64,000 bases of DNA from Aricia agestis (lineage: Eukaryota; Arthropoda; Insecta; Lepidoptera; Lycaenidae): NCBI RefSeq assembly GCF_905147365.1, contig NC_056428.1, positions 7,718,001-7,782,000 of the forward strand, written 5' to 3'. Both the position numbers and the translations under genes were made by a program. Within the stretch, counting starts at the first letter, position 1, and each line of letters opens with the position of its first letter. This document shows, piece after piece, positions 46,783 through 61,000 of this stretch. The notes under the pieces are model-generated. The model was given only the letters and a program-made list of their open reading frames with translations, was not told where the DNA came from and did no database searches.

Positions 46783-49700
46783 TTACTTTGATACAGACTG
46801 CGTAAGTAAACTCAAGGGGAGCTTAGACTCGAGATTTGAAAACGAGTAGTTGAAAGTTTCACAGTACATTTGTAACACTCGAATTATACAAATGTTGTCC
46901 AGATTCGATTCTGAAGATTTTACTCTGAAAATAATAATATGAGTTAGTTAATTTTATTCACACATATACCTACAAAAAAATCTATACATAATATCCTACC
47001 TTCTAGCGCGTAAGTGTAGAGTACTTAAATATATTTTTAAATAACGATTGAGAGAGAGGACTATATGAGACTATACTTTGTGTGTTCTAATCTACCAAAA
47101 AATCGGCCGTGAGCTTAAGTACCTATTCGATATAAGGTTAAAATATAGCAACTGATTAAATATGATTATCATGTTTTTATAATAATAAGATAAGGTATGA
47201 CTTTAGTACTTACTTATTCATTGTTACCACTTGAGCATATTTACACAAGAAGTCTAAAAACACGTCGAAAGACTGTGTATGGCAGTGCCGAAGCAGCGTG
47301 TAGCAACCAATGAGTAGAGGATATCCATCAATGTTGTCACCAGTTCTTTTACTTATTAAGTCACCTAGAAAGGTTATAAAACATCTGTAGTAAAATAATA
47401 AAATAAAACACCGCTACTTCTTATTATAATTTAGATGCTGGATTCAGTGCCGTAAATAGGACGGCGCCACTGGTGCCCAAGCACAGGGCGTAGACTCTCA
47501 TGGGGGGCGCAAGAATGGCCAGACCAGACAGATCCTTATTTTTCGAATTGCTCCCGATAAGTTCCCGCTGCGCCCCAGAGATGTTTCCACATGTAGTAAA
47601 AAATATCCACAGCCGAATATAATATTAGAACCTCCTCCTTTTTGGAAATCGGTTAAAAGACAAAGGTGCAGTTATATAGAAGCTCGCACAGGGCGCAAAA
47701 AAGGCTATTTACGGCACTGGCTGGATTTACGAATTAACAAAACGCAATTTAATCAAGTTTCTATTACTGGATAGACTTTACTGATAATAACCTCATTATT
47801 AGCTAGATGCATTTGAAATCCTCTTTTTTTCATTTATAACTTTTTTAACCCCCGACAAAAAAGAGGGGTGTTAATTGTTATAAGTTTGACGTGTCTGTCT
47901 GTCTGTCTGTGGCATCGTAGCATCCAAACGGGTAGACCGATTTTGATCTACTTTTTGTTTTGTTTGAAAGCTGACATGATCGAGAGTATTCTTAGCTATA
48001 GTTCATCAGCCTGCTCAGTGCTGGAAGATCGCGGTTCATCTGGTTCATGAAGGGCCGATTAGCTACTTGCAGTCGTTTGGTTGTATTTATATTTTGCATT
48101 CTAGTTCGTGACATTTATGAATATATACACATTGACGGAAAGTTGACCTGGTGCTGCAGCATCACCTGGTATTCAATAGGATACCCAACTCCTCACGAAC
48201 TTAGAGCAGAGGTTTCGTGTTTGGACGACAACTAGTAAGACGGAGATAAACAGTAAATATTTGCATTACTAATGCTGCAGCATCACCTGGATTGTATAGG
48301 AACCGAGCTCCGTATGAACCGAAAGTGGAGGTTCCATGTTTGGACTCATATTGACGGCCTCATCCAAAAGGACATTCCTAGATGGTATTCATTGGGATAT
48401 ATAATCCTGTTGATAGGAATTATTCTGCACTATAACCAACACAATTTTAAAAAGCATGAAATTAAATTTAATCAAAAGATTAGAAAAACCCCGCCAATCA
48501 ACTTTAAAAAGTAATGTCAAGGTGTGTGACTTGGCGATACAAAATGCAAAAGACGCTTTTGGCGGTCCCCCGACACACAGTAACGACAATTATGGACTAA
48601 AATATCACTTTTCACTTAGGAATTATTTAAACTTAAAGTCAGTAAATATTATTTCATTACTTTGATTGGCGGAATGGCGGGGTTTCTTTTTATTTTTTTT
48701 TAATTTATTTTAAGATAAGGGCCAAATGGGCAAACGGGTCACCTGATGGAAAATAACTATCGTCACTATCGTCGCTCATGGACAGTTGCAACATCAGAAG
48801 AGCTGCAAGTGCGTTGCCGGCCTTTTAAGAGGGAATAGGGTAATAGGGGAGGGTAGGGAAGGGAAGGGAAGGGAATAGTTGAGGGTAGGGAAGAGAATAG
48901 GGTAGGGGTTAGGGGATTGGGCCTCCGGTAAACTCACTCACTCGGCGAAACACAGCGCAAGCGCTGTTTCACGCCTGCGTTGCCTGGCTTTTAAGAGGGA
49001 ATACGCTCTCTTTTTGAAGGTTTGCAGGTCGTATTGGTTCAGAAATACTGCTGGTGACAGTTCATTCCAGATATTTACAGTGCGCGGCAGAAAATTACAC
49101 GAAAAACGCACGGTAGAAGACTGTCGATCATCAAGGTGATGAGGATGGTATATTTTTCGCGTGGAATGATGGCGAAAAGATGCAGGAGGTATGATGAGAC
49201 TTTCTCCAATGAATTCTCTATTTTAGACACAAGTTCGTTTCGACTATCAATAACATTTAGCCGAGAAATATGGGGAAGCCGGTATGTAGGGCATTACCAG
49301 CTGTACTATCAACTGCACAGCAATGAATGCCGTTGGCAAGGGCGTCGCCAGCCGATGGCGCAGGGGGGGGGGGGGGGGGGGGCAAGTTGACTTTACCTAC
49401 TACAATTTATACTTTTCTTATTCTCTATATGTATATGAGAAAAGTAGGTATGAACTGTAGGTAAAGTCGACAGCACATGAAGCTTTTCACTTGTATTACG
49501 AGCCTTTTGTTTTAAAATGAAATAAGGGGGCAAACGAGCAATCGGTTCACGTGATGGAAAGCAACTACCGTCGCCCATGGACACTCGCAGCATCAGAAGA
49601 GCTCCAGGTGCGTTGCCGGCCTTTTAAGAGGCAATAGGATAATAGGGGAGGGTAGGGATGGGAAGGGAAGTGAATAGGGGAGGGTAAGCAGCTGCCCCTC

Positions 49701-52700
49701 CCTGCCCCCCCTAGGCGACGCCCTTGGCCGTTGGTCTGTAACACACAGGCGATAGCACACAGCCCTGAGGGACACCAGCATAACACGCTTATTTGTGAGT
49801 GACCTATTTCAGAGTGCGTAGACTCTGCCTAATAAGTTGGTTTTATGAATGAACAAGAGTAGACTTTATTAACGATCATGTTCTATCAGGGAAGTTCACT
49901 CATTGGCAGATGACAGACCTGAGTAATTTGGTTGCGTTACGCAAATCCAGCGGATAGATTAAGACTAGAGCTCGACAAGGCTTTAAATGAACGTGGCGGA
50001 AAAAGGAGCTTACGCTGCCGTCATACAAAAACGCAATTTCTGTCAAAATTTTGACAGTTTCCCTTTACATGCAGCGCCCACGTTCATTTACACTTTACAT
50101 GCCTTGTCGGTCTGTATTGAATTGACATAACTCGACCAAATGACGTAGGTCCGCCATCTGCCTATGAATCAATTTCTTCGATGATACAGAGTCTATTAAA
50201 TATTATATGAAATCAATTTACCAGTGGTGGTACACAGTTGCAACTTGGATAACTGAGATATCAGAACTACCGCTGCGGCACGACCTACGTCGGCGTTGGC
50301 GAATTCTGGCGTATTTCTTGCGTAGACCTTCTCGAATGGTTCGTTTATGCCGCATCTTACTGAATACTCTTTCAGTTCTTTTAGCATATCCAATGGCACT
50401 GATGCAGGGGACTTCTTGATTTCATTCAATAGTGACCTATAAACGGGAAAAGTATTTACCTAATAGGGAACATGCAAATCTTATATCTTTAAACGAGCAA
50501 TTCTTGTGTGGGGACACAATATATTGTATATCGATGTGATCATGTGTCGTTATATTATATCGATGTTCGATGCATGTGGTGAACAAACATGTGAACTAAA
50601 CAGAGTGTTCTTGGTGCAGCAACTCGTCACAACAACAGTCGTTTGCGTAATAAACGTAATCCAGTTAGCACAAGGATTTTATTTATGAACACTCATTCTA
50701 GTTACCCTAACGTAATAATATAGGGAGTAACGAATACCGAGCGAAGCTCGGTCAAATTATAGCTAGTAATATTAATAAGTATAAGTACTTATAGATAAAT
50801 ATTTTAAAAGGGGGTTCTAATACGTTAACTATTTCGGGTTTTAGATGAAATTGGAAACAATAGCTTTACTTATCTGGGTGCACGGTAGTGCCCCTGCCAA
50901 AACGAGCTAAGCGAAGCGCAAGGGCACTATACCTACCTTTTCTGGAAACATTTCGTCGTAATTTTGAACCCTCGTAACTTTGGTTTGGATAATGCCAGAT
51001 AGTTCATATTTTTAACCCCCGACAAAAAAGAGGGTGTTATAAGTTTGACGTGTCTGTATGTCGGTCTGTCTGTCTGTCTGTCTGTCTGTCTGTGGCATCG
51101 TAGCATCCAAACGGGTGGACCGATTTCGATCTAGTTTTTTTTGTTTGAAAGCTGACTTCATTGAGAGTGTTCTTAGCTATAGTTCATCATCATCAGCCCG
51201 CTCCGTGCTGAAAAATCGCGGTTCATCTGGTTCGTGAAGGGCCGATTAGCAACTTGCAGTCGTTTGGTGGGCTTTATTGCATTCTAGTTCGTGACATTTA
51301 TGAATATTCACACAATAATGGAAAGTTGACCTGGTGCTGCAGCATCACCTGGTAATCAATAGGATACCCAACTCCTCACCAACTTAGAGCAACGGTTTCT
51401 TGTTTGGGCTCATTTGAATTGCGACAACTAGTAAGACGTAAATAACCAATAAATTTTTGCATGCTGCTGCTGTAGCATCACCTGCATTATATAGGAGCTG
51501 AGCTCCATATGAACCCAAAGTGGAGGTTTCATGTTTGGACTCATATTGACGGCCTCATCCAAAAGGACATTCGTAGATGGTATTCATTGGGATATATTAA
51601 TATGATCCTGTTGATAGGAATTATTCTGCACTATAACCAACACAAGTTTAAAAAGCATGAAATAAAATTAAATTAAGAAATTTAAAAAAAAACCCCCGCC
51701 AAACAACTTTAAAAAGTAATGAAATAATATATTTTACTGACTTTAAGTTTAAATAATTCCTAAGTGTAAAGTGATACTTTAGTCCATAATTGTTGTCAAG
51801 GTGTGTCGGGGGACCGCTAATGTAGATGTTTGATTTCACATAACATTATAGTTTAAGGGTCAGTTCACAGCGAACCGAATCGAGACAATCAGTGACATGG
51901 CGATACAAAATGCAAAGTAATGAAAATGCAAAACTGTTGGCGGTCCCCCGACACACCGTGACAACAATTATGGACTAAAATATCATTTTACACTTAGGAA
52001 TTATTTAAACTTAAAGTCAGTAAAATATATTATTTCATTACTTTTTAAAGTTGTTTGGCTGGGGTTTTTTTTAATTTCTTAATTTAATTTTATTAAGGGG
52101 CTCCAATACGCGAATGACCTTGGGCAAACGAGTGTTTCCACACCCCACTTCAGTACCTCACCCCCGCGCCATTCGCAATAACGACATCTAGTGCAATATC
52201 GAACAATCAACACAACGCAGTCTAAAATACATATTTTAATGTAAACAAAAAAACTATTATAGACAGTTTGCCTATTTCACAAAAGTATAATGAGTCATGG
52301 TAGCGCAGGTCAGCAGCATTAATTTATTTGTTTTCAAGAATTTTGATTATTTCACTAAAGTAAAGGGATACACACAATATCAACACCAGACACAAGAATA
52401 GACTACACCTCCCATACTCCAGAATAAAAATGTTAAATGAAAGCCCATATTACATGGCAGTTAAAATATATAACCGTTTACCAGAAGAAATAAAAAATGA
52501 AACTAAATTAATTTCATTTACGAGAAAATTAAAAACTTACCTCATTAAAAATTGTTTTTACTCCCAGGAAGATTTCTTCTCTAAAGATAATAATTAATTA
52601 GTTGTTGAAAGATAACAAAGTTCATAAAATATATTACTACCCATATATTATATAGATATATACTAGTATAGTTACATTATAATAGGAAATATTGTTAGTA

Positions 52701-54982
52701 AAATAAAATAAAATTAAGATACTTACTCATAACACTTCGCATTGTTAACATAATATTGTAAAAATATATTACATATAAAGTATTTGTTCACAATTTTTAA
52801 GCAAACGCCTGCACAAGGTACTAAGTCTTAACTTACAATGTTTGTATATTAATTACTTAGTTTGCAAATAAAATCTTTGAATCTTTGAATCTTAATCAAC
52901 ATACAATATCATGATTCTCAGGTGCCTTACTCCCGAAACTGATTTCGATTTCAACGGTTTTTTGACATTTTTTAGACATATTTTAGATGGCTAAAGTGTC
53001 AAAAAACCGTTGAAATCGCAAATCGAAATCAGTTTCGGGCAGCGACCACTTAGCCTCTAGATATGTTTTGATTTCTCTTAACAAATTATTGTGCCCATAT
53101 GCTGAGGTAAGCGACGCGGGGGGAGAGGTAAGAAATGCATTACGATTGGCCAATTCAAATTCGCGGCATGTCATAAATCAGAACTAGTGATGGGAAGTAC
53201 GAGAAGCGCCTGTCAAAAGAAATAAAAAAAACCAGTACATATTTATTTTAAAGTATAGAATGAAGAAAAGACTTTTATTAATTGTGGCAAGCTTCTAAAA
53301 ATATACAAAAACGTCTTCGGATTATATTAAAAAAGTACCTATACTTACCATATATTTAAAATATACTTTTTTTACAAATTATATAATATATACTTTTTTT
53401 AAACTTTTAAAGGGCAAAAATTCTAAATAAAAACTAAATAAATTATATGATTTTTGCGAAACTTTTATCGTTTACGCAGCACAATAGGAAAAATCACCCG
53501 ATTTTGAAACATTCTTCATTGGTGCTCCGCTCCTATTGGTCTTGCGTGATAATATAATATAGGCTACATAGGATATATAATAAAACCTTCCTTGATTAAT
53601 ACTGAGAAAAACTTTAAATCGGTCCAGTAGTTTCTGAGATCAGCGCGTTCAAACAACAAACAAACACTTCAGCTTTATATTTATTATTAGTATAGATTAT
53701 TTGACTTGCTAATTCCGCCACATGATTTCTGAGTCACAATAAAATTGATGGAAATTTATTTCTAAAAATAGTTGTTCGCCAATAAAACTGCTTGAAGTTT
53801 TAGTGACTAAAAATCTTTACTTGGTTACTTTCTTTACGCTTTCAAGATAAGATTTCATGATTACTTCGCAACGCCGACAAAAAACAACGCTTTGTGATGG
53901 GTAGATAGTAGTAATACTAGTAGATGGATGGTTTATCCATATTTCTCTTACTAAAATTGGCATAAAATTAAATTAAGGAATTTAAAAAAAAACCCGCCAA
54001 AACAACTTTAAAAAGTAATGAAATAATATTTACTGCCTTTAAGTTCAAATGACTCCTAACTTGTGTAAAGTAATAATTATTTTAGTCCATAATTTGTTGT
54101 CACGGTGTGTCGGGGGACCGCCAAGTAAACTAAAACCTACAACCGCCAAGTCGCTGATTACCTATCTCGATTCAGATCGCTGTGAATTGATCCTTAACTT
54201 GTTAAGTGAAATTAAACATCTACATTAGCGGTCCCCCGACACACCTTGACAACAATTATGGACTAAAATAATTATTACTTTACACAAGTTAGGAATCATT
54301 TGAACTTAAAGGCAGTAAATATTATTTCATTACTTTTTAAAGTTGTTTTAGCGGGGGTTTTTTTAAATTTCTTAATTTAATTTTATTTCATTCTTTTTAA
54401 ACTTGTGTTGGTTATAGTGCAGAATAATTCCTATCAACAGAATCATATTCTCATGATTACCATCTATCAATGTCCTTTTCGATGAGGCCGTTAAAATGAG
54501 CCCAAACATGAAACCACCACTTCGGGTTCATACGAAGCTCGGTTCCTACAGAATCCAGGTGATGCTGCAGCAGCAGCATATAAATATTTACTGTTTATAC
54601 GCAAGCGCTGTTTCACGCCGGTTTTCTGTGAAAACGTGGTATTTCTCCGGTGGAGCCGGTCCATTCGTGCCGAAGCATGGCTCTCCCACGTATAGTTATA
54701 CGCTATAAATTATAATCATTAATCAGTTGTTTAACAACAGTTCTACTCAAAATGACTTGAGCATATCACGCTTTGTTTCGATTTTCGATTTAAAAAAATA
54801 TACCTCTGAAAGATAGTTGGTATCACATCACTAGTGGCGCGTGACGATAACGGAAGAAAGGATGAGCATTACTAATTTGTATTTGATAGAAAGGGATATG
54901 ACTTATGTCAAATGCTTTCGTCATGGATTCAGACCAGTGTAATTTGAGCTCTGAATAAATTGATTCGATGCCACAGATAGAC

Positions 54983-55050
<68 letters not shown>

Positions 55051-58000
55051 CGACAGACAGACACGTCAAACTTATAACACCCCTCTTTTTTATCGGTGGT
55101 TAAAAACTAAGGAAAAGTAACTACGTCAAAAAACATGCTCCACAATACTTGTCAAAAAAGTGGTGCGCCCTAAGAAAGTGGTGGCGTGGTTGCGTTCTCA
55201 CGGCGCGTGCTACCACGAGCCGCGCCGCGCCTGCTCTAGCCACGCGCCGTGTGAAGGGGTGGCGCGGCGCGGCTCGTGCAGGCGCGTCCCGATCCGATTA
55301 AAGTCGGTAACTACAAAAGCGCGGCTTGAGCAAACAGGCGAGCACGAGCCACCCCTTCTCACGGCGCGTGATATCACAAGCCGCGCCAATCCGACAAAAA
55401 TACAAGTAAAATGAAACTTTATTAACACGGTAATAGATATCATTTTGCTCTAAGTCACTTCGTTAAATAAGTAAATTTTAATGAAATGCAACTTTATTCA
55501 CTAGGCAACTAGGTTGCATTTCAATCTATGTCGCTAATTTTATTAAATTAAGACGTGTAATTCATTTGTTTGATAACAGATGCGGCTGCTTGGCGGCTAC
55601 ATCGCGCTATAGCTAGCACCCTTCGTGCTTGGCTTTATTATAGGTGATTAACTAATATGAAACTCTTTTCACTTACACTCATTCTCGGTGTAGAATTATC
55701 ACGCCAGAGGAATTTAAGTCCCAGGGTGGGATACCCTGGGGGCTGGGACTAAATTCCTATGGCGTGTATTGGTCCTCAAATACTGGTGGCAGTTCATACC
55801 CGAGTTTTACAGTGCATGGCAGGATGTAACGCAAAAAATGCACGGTGGAAGACTGCCACTCACCAAGGTGATGAGGATTGAATATTGATAATGTTATATT
55901 TTTTGCGTGGAATGATGACGAAAGCTTGCAGGATGTACGATTCCGAACAATAATAATTGCTCAAAACCTTCCCAGTTCCCCGTGATGCTATACTACTTTG
56001 ATAATTAATAATAATAATATTTAATATATGTTTCTACTCGTACTGGTGGAAGAATGACGCTTCTGTTCGAACTTCGAGCACAACATCACGAAATCCGTCT
56101 GTACGGCTACCCTGGGACTAAAATCGCTCTGGCATGATAATTCTACAACTCCAAGAGTGAGTGTGAATAGAAATCGTTTCATACTAGTTAAACACCTTAT
56201 ACCTATACCCATCCTATACCTATATCAAATATCTTCGTGCTAGCTATAGCGCGATGTAGCCGCCAAGCAGCGGCATCTGTTATCAAAATAAAGGTATTAA
56301 ACTTAATATAATAAAATTTGCGGCATAGATTGAAATGCAACTTAGTTGCCTAGTGAATAAAGTTGCATTTCATTAAAATTAACTAATTTAACGTAGTGAC
56401 TTAGAGCAAAATGATATCTATTATCGTGTTAATAAAGTTTAATTTTACTTGAATGTTTGTCAGCGTGGCGCGGCTTGTGATATAACGCGCCGTGAGAAGG
56501 GGAGGCTCCGGCTCGCCTGTGGCTCGTGCTCGCTCGTAATAGCTGGCTTGGCGCGGCGCGGCTTATGATATCACACGCCGTGAGAAGCCAGCTTTAGGTA
56601 CACATTTCAATACATTTGCAATATTTAGGTGACCTTGAGCGGTACTAGGCTGACGTTACATGACAGATCAAAAGGAACCAAATTTAAAACGGTAATAGTA
56701 TGGGAGTTACGATTCCTTAATTTTTTTTTATTCGTAGGTACTTATAGATAAATATTTTAGAAGGGGGCTCTAATACGTTAATTATTTCGTGTCGTAGATG
56801 AAAGTGGCAACAATAGTTACACTTATAAATAATTATTGTGCTTACTCATTTAAGGTTCGTAGTGAGGATTCCAGGTGAGCCGAGTCAAATTTGCAACACG
56901 TGTTTAGTTGATATCCTATGTGTTTCCTCAGCAGCTGCAGTGTACCCAACAAGAGTATTACTTCTGCCATATTCTGGTACACTTTCTGGTTTTTAGCAAT
57001 AACTTGTTCTATTTCAGCCATGTCGACATTACTGTACGGGATTTTGTCTTGATTTGATCTGAGACTGGTCTGGATATGTTGCAACTGATTCTTGATCATA
57101 TACCCATACAACGTGTCCAGGCCATGCAAGCCGACGACACCTATCGCTTCATTCATTTTTGCAAATGTTTTTGTGTTCATCACTTCTTTGTGAGTTTTAA
57201 AATCGAACCAGGCAGCGCAAACATTAATGTAAACACTCGACCTGCAAATAGTTATTATTTATTTATATTATAACGACCCTTATTTCGACTTTGAAATATA
57301 TTACTTAAATAAAACAAAGAGGGGAAACCTGGAATCCACTATTTGAGTTATTTGTCTAGCAAGACTTCCCATAAAACCAGCTGAAGGTCCATAGAAGCTT
57401 ACACCTTTTCTTATACTTATTTCCTTGGTTACATTTTGGTTGATTATAGTAGAAACCTGCAATATTTGTGAATAATCAGGATAACTATTATTCTAGTTCT
57501 TTAAATATAAATGGGACTTGTTCATGGCCCATGACTTTTTTCATGTCAGTTGATCTCAAGATTTTGACAAGTATATTATTAGTTTATAACAATATTTACC
57601 TACCTGCTTCTGCCAGATCCTGAGACCGTGTATATTAATATAGTCTTGGATATATTCTAGGGACCTTTGATACCCGTCCATGCTTTCGGCGAGTTTCTGA
57701 AGTCTGCTCTCCAAACTTACGGATTTTTTTGTTTGTGGTTCAAGAAATTCAATAAATTTCGTGTTAATATGTCTATCGAGCTCTTTTAGGAGGCCTTCCT
57801 CTAACAGTTCGGCAGGATCCACTCTAATGACACCGACTAGGGTAGACCTCATGTCTAGGATGCCTGCAAAAAAAAATTCATGTGTCAAGATTTTGTCAGT
57901 TCACATTTAAAACTTTTATTAAGCTGCCTTCAAAAATGGTTTGTATGTACATACATAAAACTCTGCGTTTTGCCTTTTTATGTAAAAACTAATTGTACTT

Positions 58001-61000
58001 ATTTGTAGAGGTCGTACATAGCTTTAAGGTTGTTTGATAGAAATAGGATAGTGCCATTTAGCTCTGCTCTGAGGCGAGGTGTGAGCGGCCAGCGGGACTG
58101 GTATGCGCGAACAGTAGGGTACGAATTAACGAACCTACACTGCAGCGGAGCGCCGAATCACACGATGACACGACACGTATTCCTTAATGTTCATAAATCG
58201 AATTAGTCAAACTGCACTACGCAGCAGCGGAAATGCAGTGTACCGTTCCGTTTGTATGGTAGGTAGGTAGCAAAGACTATAGTTTTTAAATTTTAATAAT
58301 GGTAATATTATAGACTGCAGTCATAAAATTGTGGTCGCCAATATATGATCATATATAGGATCCAATATATATGATCATTTGATCATAACTGCATATTACA
58401 TTATCATATTTCATTGATCCTATTTTACGTCATATGTGGTTTCAATAGCCAATGGAGAGCACTAACACTGACAGGTATTGACGTCAGGGTTACTAGATCT
58501 CAGAAAATTCAATTTGTCAAAAGACATCGTCATATTTAATATGGCTTGTTTTTTGTTATTTCAGCAAGATTATCCAAGTACTTATATAATTAAAAAAATA
58601 ATTACATTACATTATTTGAAACATATTAACGTACAAGAAATTAAAAACTTTTTTATATTAAATAACTGGCAACACCTATTTCTATGACCGTATTGGATCC
58701 AATCTCTCAGCAAATGTCAAAAATCTATGATCAAGGAAGAAATGAATCATATGTCTATATTACATTATCCAATATCATTGACTCAATGATCTCGGATCCA
58801 ATATATATGATAATCTAATATCCCCCTATGTTAACTTTGAGAAAGTCTTTATTAAACAAAGGTTGGAATATTATAATCTACAAGGCACAACTTACTTAAC
58901 GAAATATAGGAACTTCTGATAAAATTAAAATCACCTACTGGATATCTGGCAACCCTAACTGCAATCTGTCTTTTAATGTTATGCGCGATCTATAACAAAG
59001 TGTTATTTACCTGCCGTAAAAGTAGACACAGAATGCGTTAACCTGGCCACCTCCATCCTGTCCTCCATTTGGGCATACTCCCTTAACATATCCTTGTCTA
59101 TCCTCGTAGGTAGCTCCTTGATTGTCCAAGTTTGTAGATCAATAATCTTTTCAACAATATTAAATACCATTTCCGGTATAATTTGTAAAACTTTTTGAAT
59201 ATAGTAAATTAGTTCATTGCTATAATATTGAGAGACAGATACCAAATCTTCGCTTTGCGCTTGATTGATTCGAAGTAGAGGTATCTCCATAGCACTCGCT
59301 AGTTTGAGAAACAGTGCTCTGAGTTTACTGGTTACAGCTGGATTCTCTTTGATATTGTTTTGCATGTGAACTGTATATAAATCTATAGTACACCAAGCAT
59401 AGCTGAAGTCGGCTACTGTTTCCATAGTGATAAGTGAATCTTCTTTCAACAATGCAGCTCTTAGGACATTTTTGAGAGCATCTTTACTCTCTGTCAAGTA
59501 TTGGAAGACTGTGGATGTGCTCTTTATGCCATGAAACTCTTCCACCTCTTCCAACACCCTAATCAGCTGTGTGACTTTCTTAATCGATTTCGAAGTTGGT
59601 TCCTCTAAAGATGAAATTTGCTTGGCAATATTTTGAAACCACACTGTCAACTTTTCGTTTTCACTCACTTTGGCGAAAGGTTGAGAGCCAGTGAATAATT
59701 GAGACAAATTATTGACAGCTTCCATTGCCATATTTTTATTAGTGTTCCATGATTCTATTCTGCTATCAAGTAATCTTTTAAGATATTCTCTTATTTTAAG
59801 CTCCAATTCTGCAGTACTGACTAGCAACTCTAACAGTTTTAACGGATCATAATTGCTCTCCTTTATGACAAGCTCCTTGAGTTGTCGGCTCTTTTTGTTG
59901 TTATCAAAAAATATAACATCATTGTTGTGTAAAATCAGCCACCTAATCACATGATTTGCATTCAAAATTACATTCAGTATTTTGTTAATATTATCCAATA
60001 CAAAGTCATCACTTAAAGTGCCTTCTTTTAACAAGTGGTATATTTTACTCAAGATTAAATCCACCGAATTTCCCCTTTTGCTATAAATTTCTTTTACCCC
60101 TTTGGAGTTACAGGTGTTGTGGATGGAAGTTTTTGCGGCCTTAAAGTTTTCCCAGTAATCAACAACATTCATTGTAACACCCATGTACACTGGAATAATC
60201 CAGTTGCTTGGGAAGAATTTGTCAACAATTTCCCTCATCTTGACTGTGTCTGAATGTAGGTAATTGGGTGTAAAAAATAAACACACAACAAGCATACTAG
60301 ACTGAGTGGCGAGAGCGGAAGCCTGATGTTCAGGTATTGTATATACTGATAGTTGATTGTAAATGTCTTCAGATCTTAATTTTCCAATCACTTTCTCAAC
60401 AAAATCAGAATGAATGGGTATGCGGCTGAAATAGAAGTTTACACAATTATTTGAAGAAAATATTACATTATCGTGCAACTCAAGTCAAATTGTTGCTATA
60501 ACTCAATTTTGGTACCTGAAAAATTCAACAGGGTAGTCTGATGGCCTTTTCCCATGGACTTGATCATAGCCTGTGTCTCTTAGTAGTTTACAGACATCAT
60601 CAACATTTGACTGAGACTGGTTGGTGCTGTAGCGATAGAATGCCACAAGTAATCTTTCTCTTACGGGGCCAGAAATATAAAGATCACACACAAGGAGCAT
60701 TGCCCCATATAAATACAGAGATTCACACTGGAATTAATAGAAATTATTTTAACCTAAAATTCATTGTTATTGACATAAACATAGTGAGACCTGACAGAAA
60801 TAGTACTTATACAAAAGAATTAAAGATTTTATTTGTTAATACTAACCAGTAGTTGTTTGCCTTCCACATCTTTCATAACTATTTCAATTGTTTGCTGAAT
60901 AAATGCCCCATCATGTAATTGTTCAACGAAAGAATTAAGATCAACAATATATTGGTATATGTTTTCAAAGAGAAGATAGAACCTTGTTATTAATTCTAAA

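Noticed and set aside
47868..48665. Series of 60-80 aa frames after the WASHC5 exon 10 region
   Set aside because: They coincide with a dispersed repeat also present at 51013 and have no conserved protein.
55160..55443. GC-rich frames of 77-84 aa
   Set aside because: Lie in the inverted arm tips of a repeat element on both strands; no family resemblance.
58478..58687. 69-aa plus frame in WASHC5 intron 5
   Set aside because: AT-rich, no recognised motif, flanked by partial inverted repeats; treated as chance.
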